Source of the DNA: Sphingomonas hankookensis
GTDB lineage: Bacteria; Pseudomonadota; Alphaproteobacteria; Sphingomonadales; Sphingomonadaceae
Reading direction: 5' to 3'
Assembly: GCF_022664465.1 (NCBI RefSeq)
Contig: NZ_JAKREV010000006.1
Coordinates: 186,001 to 250,000, forward strand
Length of the DNA: 64,000 nt
Both the position numbers and the translations under genes were made by a program. Of this stretch, positions 43,492 to 50,659 are shown in pieces; within the stretch, counting starts at the first letter, position 1; each line of letters opens with the position of its first letter. The notes beneath the pieces are model-generated. The model worked only from the letters and a program-made list of their open reading frames with translations, had not been told where the DNA came from and did no database searches.

Positions 43492-45300
43492 GTGGCCACT
43501 CCGCTCGACAAACTGCGTAATTTCTCGATCATCGCCCATATCGACCATGGCAAGTCGACGCTGGCCGACCGGCTGATCCAGCGCACCGGCGGCCTCGCCG
43601 AGCGCGAGATGTCGGCGCAGGTGCTCGACAATATGGAGATCGAGAAGGAACGCGGCATCACCATCAAGGCGCAGACCGTGCGCCTCGAATGGAAGGGCCA
43701 TGTCCTGAACCTGATGGACACGCCGGGCCATGTCGATTTTGCGTACGAAGTGTCGCGGTCGCTGGCGGCGTGTGAAGGCGCACTGCTGGTGGTCGACGCG
43801 GCGCAGGGCGTGGAGGCGCAGACGCTGGCGAACGTCTATCAATCGATCGAGCATGATCATGAGATCATACCCGTAATCAACAAGATCGACCTGCCCGCCG
43901 CCGAACCGGACAAGGTCAAGGCCGAGATCGAAGACCTGATCGGGCTCGACACGTCGCGCGCGGTGCTGGCGTCGGCGAAGGCCGGGATCGGCATCGACGA
44001 AATCCTCGACGCGATCGTCGAGCAGATTCCCGCGCCGAAGGGCGATGCGAGTGCGCCGTTGAAGGCGATGCTGGTCGACAGCTGGTACGACCCGTATCTG
44101 GGCGTCGTCATCCTGATCCGCGTGATCGACGGATCGATCCGCAAGGGCCAGCAGATCAAATTCATGAACGCCGACACGACCCATCTGGTCGACCGGGTGG
44201 GGGCGTTCCGGCCGAAGATCGAGCAGCTGCCCGATCTGGGGCCCGGCGAGATCGGCTTCATCACGGCGCAGATCAAGGAAGTGGCGCAGACGATGGTCGG
44301 CGACACGATCACCGATGCCAAGCGCCCGACCGCCGAAGCACTGCCCGGGTTCAAGGAAGTGCAGTCGGTGGTGTTCTGCGGCCTGTTCCCGGTCGATGCA
44401 GCCGATTTCGACAAGCTGCGCGAGTCGATCAGCAAGCTGCGGCTGAACGACGCCAGCTTCACCTTCGAAATGGAAAGCTCGGCGGCGCTGGGCTTCGGCT
44501 TCCGCTGCGGGTTCCTGGGACTGCTGCACCTGGAGATCATCCAGGAGCGGTTGACGCGCGAGTATGACCTCGACCTGATCACCACCGCGCCGTCGGTGGT
44601 GTACCAGATCGAGCTGACCCATCCCGATCCGGCGGGCATTACCGAGATCGACCTGCACAACCCGGCCGACATGCCCGACGTCAACAAGATCAAGACGATC
44701 AGCGAGCCGTGGATCAAGGCGACGATCTATGTCCCCGACGAATATCTGGGCGGCATATTGAAGCTGTGCCAGGACCGGCGCGGTATCCAGATGAACCTGA
44801 CCTATGTCAGCGGGCGCGCGCAGGCGACCTATGAGCTGCCGCTCAACGAGGTCGTGTTCGACTTTTACGACCGGTTGAAGTCGCTGTCGAAGGGCTATGC
44901 CAGCTTCGATTACGAGCAGATCGGATATCGCGAAGGCGACCTCGTCAAGATGAGCATCCTCGTCAACGAGGAGCCGGTCGATGCGCTGTCGATGATCGTC
45001 CACCGCGGCACGGCCGAGGTGCGCGGGCGCGGCATGGTCGAGCGGTTGAAGGAACTGATCCCGCGCCACCTGTTCAAGATCCCGATCCAGGCGGCGATCG
45101 GCGGCAAGGTGATCGCGCGCGAGACGATCAGCGCGATGCGCAAGGACGTGACCGCGAAATGCTATGGCGGCGACGCCAGCCGCAAGCGCAAGCTGCTCGA
45201 CAAGCAGAAGAAGGGCAAGGCGAAGATGCGCGAATACGGGTCGGTCAGCATCCCGCAGGAAGCGTTCATCGCCGCGCTCAGGATGGGCGACGACAACTGA
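43492..45300 (+). CDS. lepA: Elongation factor 4 (LepA)
   Basis: A 602-residue translational GTPase that back-translocates stalled ribosomes. The G1 region is [21 protein letters not shown]2 [13 protein letters not shown]3 DTPGHVDF, G4 NKIDLP; the C-terminal LepA-specific half ends with [19 protein letters not shown]. No ATG lies at the front; GTG 43492 ([12 protein letters not shown]) is preferred, with GTG 43486 as an alternative, since the frame before it runs through the tRNA. Followed by a strong intrinsic terminator at 45328-45362. Confidence 0.96.
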   Translation: MATPLDKLRNFSIIAHIDHGKSTLADRLIQRTGGLAEREMSAQVLDNMEIEKERGITIKAQTVRLEWKGHVLNLMDTPGHVDFAYEVSRSLAACEGALLVVDAAQGVEAQTLANVYQSIEHDHEIIPVINKIDLPAAEPDKVKAEIEDLIGLDTSRAVLASAKAGIGIDEILDAIVEQIPAPKGDASAPLKAMLVDSWYDPYLGVVILIRVIDGSIRKGQQIKFMNADTTHLVDRVGAFRPKIEQLPDLGPGEIGFITAQIKEVAQTMVGDTITDAKRPTAEALPGFKEVQSVVFCGLFPVDAADFDKLRESISKLRLNDASFTFEMESSAALGFGFRCGFLGLLHLEIIQERLTREYDLDLITTAPSVVYQIELTHPDPAGITEIDLHNPADMPDVNKIKTISEPWIKATIYVPDEYLGGILKLCQDRRGIQMNLTYVSGRAQATYELPLNEVVFDFYDRLKSLSKGYASFDYEQIGYREGDLVKMSILVNEEPVDALSMIVHRGTAEVRGRGMVERLKELIPRHLFKIPIQAAIGGKVIARETISAMRKDVTAKCYGGDASRKRKLLDKQKKGKAKMREYGSVSIPQEAFIAALRMGDDN

Positions 45301-45327
45301 CGCGCCCGCGGCGCCGAGCAAACATGG

Positions 45328-45362
45328 AAAGGGCCGGCGCTGTGGCAGCGCCGGCCCTTTTT
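45328..45362 (+). terminator. Rho-independent terminator of lepA
   Basis: Stem GGGCCGGCGCT (45331-45341) pairs perfectly with AGCGCCGGCCC (45347-45357) over a GTGGC loop, followed by TTTTT. The AAA before the stem can pair with the T run, so it may also stop the convergent small gene. Confidence 0.93.
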
Positions 45363-45384
45363 AGTGCCGCGTGATCCGCAAACG

Positions 45385-45498
45385 TCAGGCGATGGCGTGC
45401 AGCACCATCTGCACCGTCAGCGCAACACCGGCCCAACCCAGCGCGGTCATGCCGACGAGGGTGGCAATGGTGGTACGACCCGAATATTTGATGTGCAT
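45385..45498 (-). CDS. 37-residue single-span membrane protein
   Basis: A short gene missed by length cut-offs: MHIKYSGRTT, then a hydrophobic helix IATLVGMTALGWAGVALTVQ, then MVLHAIA and TGA. Charge lies before the helix, so the N-terminus is probably cytoplasmic. The ribosome site AGGAGGGTGAGG directly before ATG 45498 is among the best in the window. It converges on lepA across the terminator. No family is recognised; it could be a small regulator or stress-related membrane peptide. Confidence 0.6.
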   Translation of the reverse strand: MHIKYSGRTTIATLVGMTALGWAGVALTVQMVLHAIA

Positions 45499-45904
45499 CC
45501 TCTCACCCTCCTGTTCTTCTATTGCGGCAGACTGTCCCAAAAAAACGACGATTGCAAATCTGTGAAATCGTCTGGAGCCGCAAAAACCGTAGCGATTTCA
45601 GATGATCGTTCGGTCGGCGAACTGGAATTGCTGCGTCGCAAAATCGGTGATGTCGAGGGAGATGTTCCGGAATGGGACGAAACTACCGGCTTGCGTTCGC
45701 AGCTGCGATGTACGGTAGGCGTGGCGCGACGAGGCGAAAATATTTTTTCAGCCCAGTCAGCAAACTGACAGATTCGACCGCAATTGGATTGGTTACGGCG
45801 GCATGGAGTGACGAAGCGGCGATTCGAGTGTCGGGGAGCAGGAACTTCCATGCGGTCCGAGCGTCATGCGATTCGGGAGAATCTGCGCATAACAGGAGCA
45901 GTTA
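45499..45904. other. AT-richer gap before the phasin gene
   Basis: 405 bases of lower GC than the surroundings, with short A and T runs (AAAAAAACGACG). Open frames here lack ribosome sites and family features and are not called. It carries the promoter side of the 37-residue protein and of the phasin, including the GGAAC-N16-CGTC candidate at 45841. Confidence 0.55.
45841..45865 (+). promoter_or_regulatory. Possible EcfG-type general stress promoter of the phasin gene
   Basis: GGAAC (45841-45845), 16 bases, then CGTC (45862-45865), close to the alphaproteobacterial EcfG consensus GGAAC-N16/17-CGTT. It lies 40 bases before the phasin start, a fitting distance. The last base differs from the consensus. 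Confidence 0.4.
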
Positions 45905-46213
45905 ATGGCCGAAACCGATTCGAACCCCGCCGCCGAAGCCACCGAACGGATGCGTGCCGCCGGCACGGCGATGACCGAGAACGGATCGCAGCTCGGCCTG
46001 ACCATCCTGTCGCAGGCGGAAGCGAACACGCAGGAAGCATTCCGCGCGATGCGGGCCGCGGCGCAGGCGAGCGACCTGAACGACGTGATGCGCATCCAGT
46101 CCGACTATCTGCGCGACCAAGGCACCCGATCGATGGCGCAGGCGCGCGAAGTCGGTGAGATGATCGCCCAGTTCGGCCGCAACGCCGTCGGACAGATGAC
46201 CGGGCGCGGCTGA
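45905..46213 (+). CDS. Phasin family protein
   Basis: A 102-residue, helix-rich protein with the phasin pattern LGLTILSQAEANTQEAFRAM, RAAAQASDLNDVMRIQSDYL and DQGTRSMAQAREVGEMIAQF. Phasins coat polyhydroxyalkanoate granules or act as small stress proteins. The ribosome site AGGAGC stands six bases before ATG 45905. A GGAAC-N16-CGTC element upstream suggests general stress control. It is a single-gene unit; modABC starts 82 bases after its stop. Confidence 0.9.
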   Translation: MAETDSNPAAEATERMRAAGTAMTENGSQLGLTILSQAEANTQEAFRAMRAAAQASDLNDVMRIQSDYLRDQGTRSMAQAREVGEMIAQFGRNAVGQMTGRG

Positions 46214-46295
46214 ACGCCGTCCTATTGACCGCCATCGACCGCGTCGTCATGCCGCGGTCGATGGCGGGCTGCGCCGTACAGCGATGGGGAATAGA

Positions 46296-47054
46296 ATGAT
46301 CCGGCGGATAGTGCTGCTGTTGGCGACCCTGTTACTGGCAGCGCCCACGACCGCGCAGCCGCGCCCGCCGATCGTGCTGGCCGCCGCGAGTCTGCAGGAA
46401 TCGATGAATGCCGCCGCCGATGCGTGGGCGAAGCAGGGGCGTGTGCGCCCGACGCTATCGTTCGCCGCCAGTTCGGCACTGGCGCGGCAGGCGGCGGCGG
46501 GAGCGCCCGCCGACCTGTTCGTATCGGCCGATGTCGAATGGATGGACGATCTGGACCGCCGGGGGCTGCTGGCCAAGGGCAGCCGGGTGAACCTGCTCGG
46601 CAACCGGCTGGTGCTGATCGCGCCGGCCGACAGCACGGCACGCGTGGCGTTGCGGCCGGGCGTCGACCTGCGCGCGGCGCTGAACGGTGGGCGGCTGGCG
46701 ATGGCCGATCCCGATGCGGTACCCGCCGGCCGCTATGGCAAGGCGGCGCTGACCCGGCTGCGCGGCTGGGATGTGGTGGCGCCGTCGGTGGTGCGCGCCG
46801 AGAATGTCCGCGCCGCGCTGGCGCTGGTCGAACGCGGCGCCGCGCCGCTCGGCATCGTCTATGCGACCGATGCGAAGGCGTCGGCGAAGGTCCGCGTCGT
46901 CGGGGTCTTTCCCGCCGCCAGCCACCCGTCGATCGTCTATCCGATCGCGCGGTTGAAGGCGTCGCAGAATGTCGATGGCGAACGCTTCCGCCGGTTCCTC
47001 GTCAGCCCGGCTGGCCGCGCGATCTTCGTCAGATACGGATTCACGCCGCGCTGA
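46296..47054 (+). CDS. modA: Molybdate ABC transporter, substrate-binding protein
   Basis: A 252-residue periplasmic protein, signal MIRRIVLLLATLLLAAPTTA. ModA text: IVLAAASLQESMNAAADAWA, FAASSALARQAAAGAPADLF, VSADVEWMDDL, RLAMADPDAVPAGRYGKAAL, with Ser and Ala positions that bind the oxyanion. It delivers molybdate to ModB. ATG 46296 has GGGGAAT five bases upstream; an ATG 12 bases earlier is also in frame. It overlaps modB by one base (TGATG). Confidence 0.94.
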   Translation: MIRRIVLLLATLLLAAPTTAQPRPPIVLAAASLQESMNAAADAWAKQGRVRPTLSFAASSALARQAAAGAPADLFVSADVEWMDDLDRRGLLAKGSRVNLLGNRLVLIAPADSTARVALRPGVDLRAALNGGRLAMADPDAVPAGRYGKAALTRLRGWDVVAPSVVRAENVRAALALVERGAAPLGIVYATDAKASAKVRVVGVFPAASHPSIVYPIARLKASQNVDGERFRRFLVSPAGRAIFVRYGFTPR

Positions 47055-47743
47055 TGCCCGATAGCGCCGAATGGGCGATCGTCCTGCTGTCGTTGAAGAT
47101 CGGCGGCGTGGCGATGCTGGCGGCGCTGCCGGTGGCCTATGCGCTGGCATGGGCGTTGGCGCGCGGGCGTTTTCCGGGGCGGGTGCTGCTCGACGGAATC
47201 GTCCATTTGCCCCTCGTGCTGCCGCCGGTGGTGACCGGATGGCTGCTGCTGCTCGCCTTCGCGCCCAACGGACCGGTCGGCCGCTGGCTGGAAGCGTGGT
47301 TCGGGGTCAGTGTGCTGTTCCGATGGAGCGGGGCGGCGATCGCGGCGGCGGTGATGGCCCTGCCGTTGATGGTGCGCGCCATCCGCCTGTCGATCGAGGG
47401 CGTCGATCGCAAGCTGGAGAGTGTGGCGCGGACACTCGGCGCCAGCCGGGCGCGCGTGTTCTGGAGCGTGACCGCGCCGCTCAGCCTGCCCGGCGTGCTG
47501 GCGGGGATGGTGCTGGGGTTCGCGCGGGCGCTGGGCGAATTCGGCGCGACGATCACCTTCGTATCGAACGTGCCGGGCGAGACGGCGACGCTGCCGCTCG
47601 CCATCTACAGCGCGTTGCAGGTGCCGGGCGGCGAGGCGAGCGTGGTGCGGCTTGCCGGCATGTCGGTCGCGCTGTCGCTGGCGGCGCTGGTCGTGTCCGA
47701 ATGGCTGGCGCGACGCGGCGGGCGGAACGTCCATGTCCTTTGA
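47054..47743 (+). CDS. modB: Molybdate ABC transporter, permease
   Basis: A 229-residue inner-membrane permease with about five or six spans. The EAA loop that contacts the ATPase is read as VARTLGASRARVFWSVTAPL; other ModB text is HLPLVLPPVVTGWLLLLAFA and GFARALGEFGATITFVSNVP. It starts on the last base of modA's stop and overlaps modC by 11 bases, so the three are one unit. Confidence 0.95.
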   Translation: MPDSAEWAIVLLSLKIGGVAMLAALPVAYALAWALARGRFPGRVLLDGIVHLPLVLPPVVTGWLLLLAFAPNGPVGRWLEAWFGVSVLFRWSGAAIAAAVMALPLMVRAIRLSIEGVDRKLESVARTLGASRARVFWSVTAPLSLPGVLAGMVLGFARALGEFGATITFVSNVPGETATLPLAIYSALQVPGGEASVVRLAGMSVALSLAALVVSEWLARRGGRNVHVL

Positions 47744-48353
47744 TATCGCGGTCACGGTGCGGCTGGGCGAGGCGGTGGTCGGCGCGCTGGTGCCCAATGA
47801 CGGGCGCGATGCGGGGCTGACCGTGCTGTTCGGCCCGTCGGGCGTGGGCAAGTCGAGCGTGCTTAACATGGTCGCCGGGCTGCTGCGTCCTGCGGCCGGC
47901 CATGTCCGCGTCGGCGGGCGGACACTGTTCGATGCGGCGGCGGGGATCGATATGCCGGTCGCCGAGCGCTGCTGCGGCTATGTGTTTCAGGAGCCCCGGC
48001 TGTTCCCGCACCGCCGGGTCGCGGCCAATCTGCGCTATGGCATGGGGCGGGGCGAAGCGCCGATCGGCTATGACGATATCGTCGAGCTACTGGGGCTCCG
48101 CGGACTGCTGGATCGCTGGCCGGTGACGCTGTCGGGCGGCGAGGCGAAGCGGGTGGCGATCGGACGAGCGCTGCTGTCGGGCGCGCGGTTTCTGTTGATG
48201 GACGAACCGCTGGCCTCGCTCGACCGGGCGCGGCGCGAAGAGGTGATGGCGACGATCGAGCGGCTGCGCGACGCGCTGCGCCTGCCGATCCTGTACGTCA
48301 CCCATGACGCGGCGGAAGCGGACCGGCTGGCAACGCGGATCGTCGCGATGTAG
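47733..48353 (+). CDS. modC: Molybdate ABC transporter, ATPase, short form
   Basis: A 206-residue ATPase. Walker A GPSGVGKSS (from residue 34), signature LSGGEAKRVAIGRALL, Walker B FLLMDEPLASLD and switch His in YVTHDAAEA are complete. It lacks the C-terminal Mop/TOBE domain that gives classical ModC about 350 residues, so it cannot store or sense molybdate through that domain. ATG 47733 lies within the end of modB. Confidence 0.93.
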   Translation: MSFDIAVTVRLGEAVVGALVPNDGRDAGLTVLFGPSGVGKSSVLNMVAGLLRPAAGHVRVGGRTLFDAAAGIDMPVAERCCGYVFQEPRLFPHRRVAANLRYGMGRGEAPIGYDDIVELLGLRGLLDRWPVTLSGGEAKRVAIGRALLSGARFLLMDEPLASLDRARREEVMATIERLRDALRLPILYVTHDAAEADRLATRIVAM

Positions 48354-48385
48354 GCTTTGGGCCGGTGGCGATGGGAAGGGCGGCG

Positions 48386-49096
48386 ATGCGGACGGCGTGG
48401 GCAGCGGTGGCGATGACGGTGGCGACGGTACCGGCCATGGCGCAGGACGTCGATGAAGGCGGATCGGAAATCGTCGTGACCGGACGCAAGCCGCTGCGGA
48501 TCGACGGCAAGATCCTGCGCGCGGCGCTGGAACGCTTTGCGCGGGACCGGACCACCCTGTCGCCGCAGGGGGTGCTGCGCTTCGAATTCTGGCGCGGGAC
48601 GTCGCGGGTGCGCGCCGACGGAATGCAGCTCGAACTGACCAACGCGGCGGGCGATCGGTTGCCGGTGCGTGTCGATGGCGACGGGCGGGTCGCGCTGGAC
48701 GCGGTGCCGAAAGGCCGCTGGTTCCTGACCGCGCCGGCCCGTCCGCACAGCATGGCGCTGCGCCCGATGATCCTGTCGGCGGGGACCAGCGTCGAGGATC
48801 GGCGGCTGGGCGACCTGCGGATGCAGTGCCGGGTCGCGGTGGCGATGGCGCGGGTGCAGGCGTCGGAAATGTCGATGCCGCTGATCAAGAAGTTCGATGC
48901 GAAGGGCGGCTGTGGGAGCCGCGATTTCCAATTCTATCACCGGGCCGAGCAACGGCTGGCCAGCGCCGTCGCGATCGGTCCCGGGCCCGACGCTGCACGC
49001 TCGCTGCCGCTGTCGTCGCGGCGGACATCCTATTCCCCGCCGCTGTCCGACCGGAAGCTGGGCCATGAGACGCGAGTGCGCACCACCTATCAGTGA
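48386..49096 (+). CDS. Hypothetical secreted protein with EIVVTG motif
   Basis: A 236-residue protein with a signal peptide, MRTAWAAVAMTVATVPAMAQ. Just after it comes GGSEIVVTGRKPLRIDGK; EIVVTG is the usual start of mature TonB-dependent receptors in sphingomonads, but no beta-barrel follows. The rest is not recognised and has four cysteines in two spots (QCRV, GGCGS), possibly a disulphide. ATG 48386 has GGAAGGG six bases upstream; GTG 48365 and ATG 48371 are alternatives. It follows modC by 32 bases but has no obvious link to molybdate. Its end is three bases from the convergent GspC-like gene. Confidence 0.65.
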   Translation: MRTAWAAVAMTVATVPAMAQDVDEGGSEIVVTGRKPLRIDGKILRAALERFARDRTTLSPQGVLRFEFWRGTSRVRADGMQLELTNAAGDRLPVRVDGDGRVALDAVPKGRWFLTAPARPHSMALRPMILSAGTSVEDRRLGDLRMQCRVAVAMARVQASEMSMPLIKKFDAKGGCGSRDFQFYHRAEQRLASAVAIGPGPDAARSLPLSSRRTSYSPPLSDRKLGHETRVRTTYQ

Positions 49097-49099
49097 CGG

Positions 49100-49510
49100 C
49101 TATTCGCCGCCGGGCATCGGTACGCGCGCGCTCTGGCCGCCGCGGGTGAAATAGGCGGCATCGATGGCGAGGCTGCGCAGTTGCCAGCCATCGATGCTGT
49201 CGCCGGGGGAGAGGGTGCGGGTGCCCTCCGCGCCGCGGACGAGCGCCACGGCGTCGCGGCCGAGCCGTCCGACCACGCCGAGCAGTTGCGGCGCGTCGTC
49301 GGGTAGCGCGTCGGTGGCGGGCGCGGCGAAGAGCGTGCGGGCGAAGGCGGCGCGTAACGGTGCGGGCGTCGGCGGCGCGGCGAGCGCTGCCGGTGCAACG
49401 GTCGTAGCGTCGCCGTGCGGAGGCTCGCGGAGCAGCCACGGCGGCACCGCCAGCGCGACCAGCGCGGCGACCGCGATCAGCGCGTGATCGCGCAAACTCA
49501 GCCCCGCCAT
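49100..49510 (-). CDS. GspC/PilP-like inner-membrane protein
   Basis: A 136-residue protein: helix ALIAVAALVALAVPPWLL near the N-terminus, a Pro/Ala linker, then a small periplasmic domain PQLLGVVGRLGRDAVALVRG, LSPGDSIDGWQLRSLAIDAA and a short tail. This matches the homology region of GspC (also PilP-like) without a PDZ domain. It should link an inner-membrane platform to a secretin. It follows the GspM-like gene with a 13-base overlap. Assignment by pattern only. Confidence 0.65.
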   Translation of the reverse strand: MAGLSLRDHALIAVAALVALAVPPWLLREPPHGDATTVAPAALAAPPTPAPLRAAFARTLFAAPATDALPDDAPQLLGVVGRLGRDAVALVRGAEGTRTLSPGDSIDGWQLRSLAIDAAYFTRGGQSARVPMPGGE

Positions 49511-49947
49511 GGCGCCACCAGCCGGGCGTCGAGGCGGACGCCGCCGGGCGCGGCGGTCAGGCGCCAGTTCGCCAAGCGTACCGTCGGCCGGCCGCGTTCC
49601 AATGCGTCGGCAAAGGCCAGCACCGCCTTTTCGCTGCCCGATGCGCGCAGCGTCAGCACCGCGAGCGACGCGGGCGCGGCGGCATCGGGGTCGAGCGTTT
49701 CGACCAGCACCCCGCCATGCGCCGCATTGGCGCGGACCCGCGCGGCCAGTCGGGTGCGGGCGTCGGCGGCGCTGTCCGCCGGGAAGGTTGCGGTCGCGGC
49801 GGCGATGCCGGTAGCGGGGGTGGCGGCGTCGGTCCGCGCGGCGTCGCGATCGGCGCGCGCGGCGGCGAGGTCGCGGAGTGCGGCATGGGTCGGAATGGCG
49901 AGCAGCGCAGCGACCCCCAGCGCGATCAGCGGCAGGCGCGGGGTCAT
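49498..49947 (-). CDS. GspM/PilO-like protein
   Basis: A 149-residue protein, MTPRLPLIALGVAALLAIPT forming a short membrane helix, then a coiled-coil-like Ala/Arg/Asp-rich stretch and a small alpha-beta domain ending VRLANWRLTAAPGGVRLDAR. Size and layout match GspM/PilO-type platform proteins. It overlaps the upstream GspL-like gene by four bases and the GspC-like gene by 13. Assignment by layout, moderate certainty. Confidence 0.6.
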   Translation of the reverse strand: MTPRLPLIALGVAALLAIPTHAALRDLAAARADRDAARTDAATPATGIAAATATFPADSAADARTRLAARVRANAAHGGVLVETLDPDAAAPASLAVLTLRASGSEKAVLAFADALERGRPTVRLANWRLTAAPGGVRLDARLVAPWRG

Positions 49948-50489
49948 TGTTGCTCCAGCGTGATGCGCATCCGGCCATCGCCATCGGCGCGTGCCTGTGC
50001 CGTCGCCCGCAGGCTGGCCAGTACGGTATCGCGGCGTAGCGCGGCCAGCACGCGATCGGGATCGGGGGCCAGCAGTTCGACCGACACCGTGCCCGCTGCG
50101 CTGCGTTCGGCGCGCAGCAGCGCGGCGTCCTGTGGCAGCGCGCGCGCGATCGCCTCGACCGTGGTGCCGAGCGTCGGCTGTCCCCAGGCCACGCCAAGCA
50201 GCGCTCGCGCCTGTTGCCCGGCCCGGCGATCCGCGACGATCGGCGCGGCGCTGCGGGAGAGGACCGCCGCTTCGTCGCGCACCCGCGCCGTCAGCAGCGT
50301 CGCGCCGGCCAGCGTGACGAGCGGCGTGGCGAGGATCGCCAGCGCCAGCAGGGCAGCGGCGCGATCGATCGGAGCGCGGGGCGGGCGGGGGGCGGGCGGC
50401 CGTTCGCGCCGGGCCGCATCCACCGCGCGGTCGAACAGGCTGGGCCGGATCGGCGCGCTGTCATTGGCGGGGCGGGGGTCGGCGGCCAT
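49944..50489 (-). CDS. GspL/PilN-like membrane protein
   Basis: A 181-residue protein. About 40 residues of Pro/Arg-rich cytoplasmic segment come before the helix AAALLALAILATPLVTLAGA, followed by a ferredoxin-like periplasmic domain (ALPQDAALLRAERSAAGTVS, VELLAPDPDRVLAALRRDTV). This is the C-terminal half of GspL or a PilN-type protein; the actin-like cytoplasmic domain of full GspL is missing. ATG 50489 has AGGGA six bases upstream; ATG 50495 is the alternative. It is the first gene of a three-gene unit, divergent from phoX. Confidence 0.6.
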   Translation of the reverse strand: MAADPRPANDSAPIRPSLFDRAVDAARRERPPAPRPPRAPIDRAAALLALAILATPLVTLAGATLLTARVRDEAAVLSRSAAPIVADRRAGQQARALLGVAWGQPTLGTTVEAIARALPQDAALLRAERSAAGTVSVELLAPDPDRVLAALRRDTVLASLRATAQARADGDGRMRITLEQQ

Positions 50490-50527
50490 CGCCATTCCCT
50501 ACGCCCGGCATCGCCCCGCGGACAAGC

Positions 50528-50545
50528 GCGTCATCGAACTGTCGT
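50528..50545 (+). promoter_or_regulatory. Candidate Pho box upstream of phoX
   Basis: GCGTCAT-N4-CTGTCGT, two heptamers in direct orientation spaced by four bases, fits CTGTCAT-N4-CTGTCAT at 11 of 14 positions. It lies 115 bases before the phoX start and 39 bases before the divergent trio, so PhoB could act on either side. The predicted phosphate control fits PhoX function. Confidence 0.4.
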
Positions 50546-50659
50546 CGTTTCGCCACGCGATCTTCATCGATCCGCAACCGCCGTGTCGCAGCGATGCGCC
50601 AACGCAAGATCCGGGAGGGTGCCGGCGTGGCCGGTGTCCGGAAATAAGCGGGGAAAATC

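Noticed and set aside
45364..45851. Open frames on both strands in the phasin upstream gap
   Set aside because: No ribosome site, no recognisable domain, and the plus-strand frame starts in the lepA terminator.
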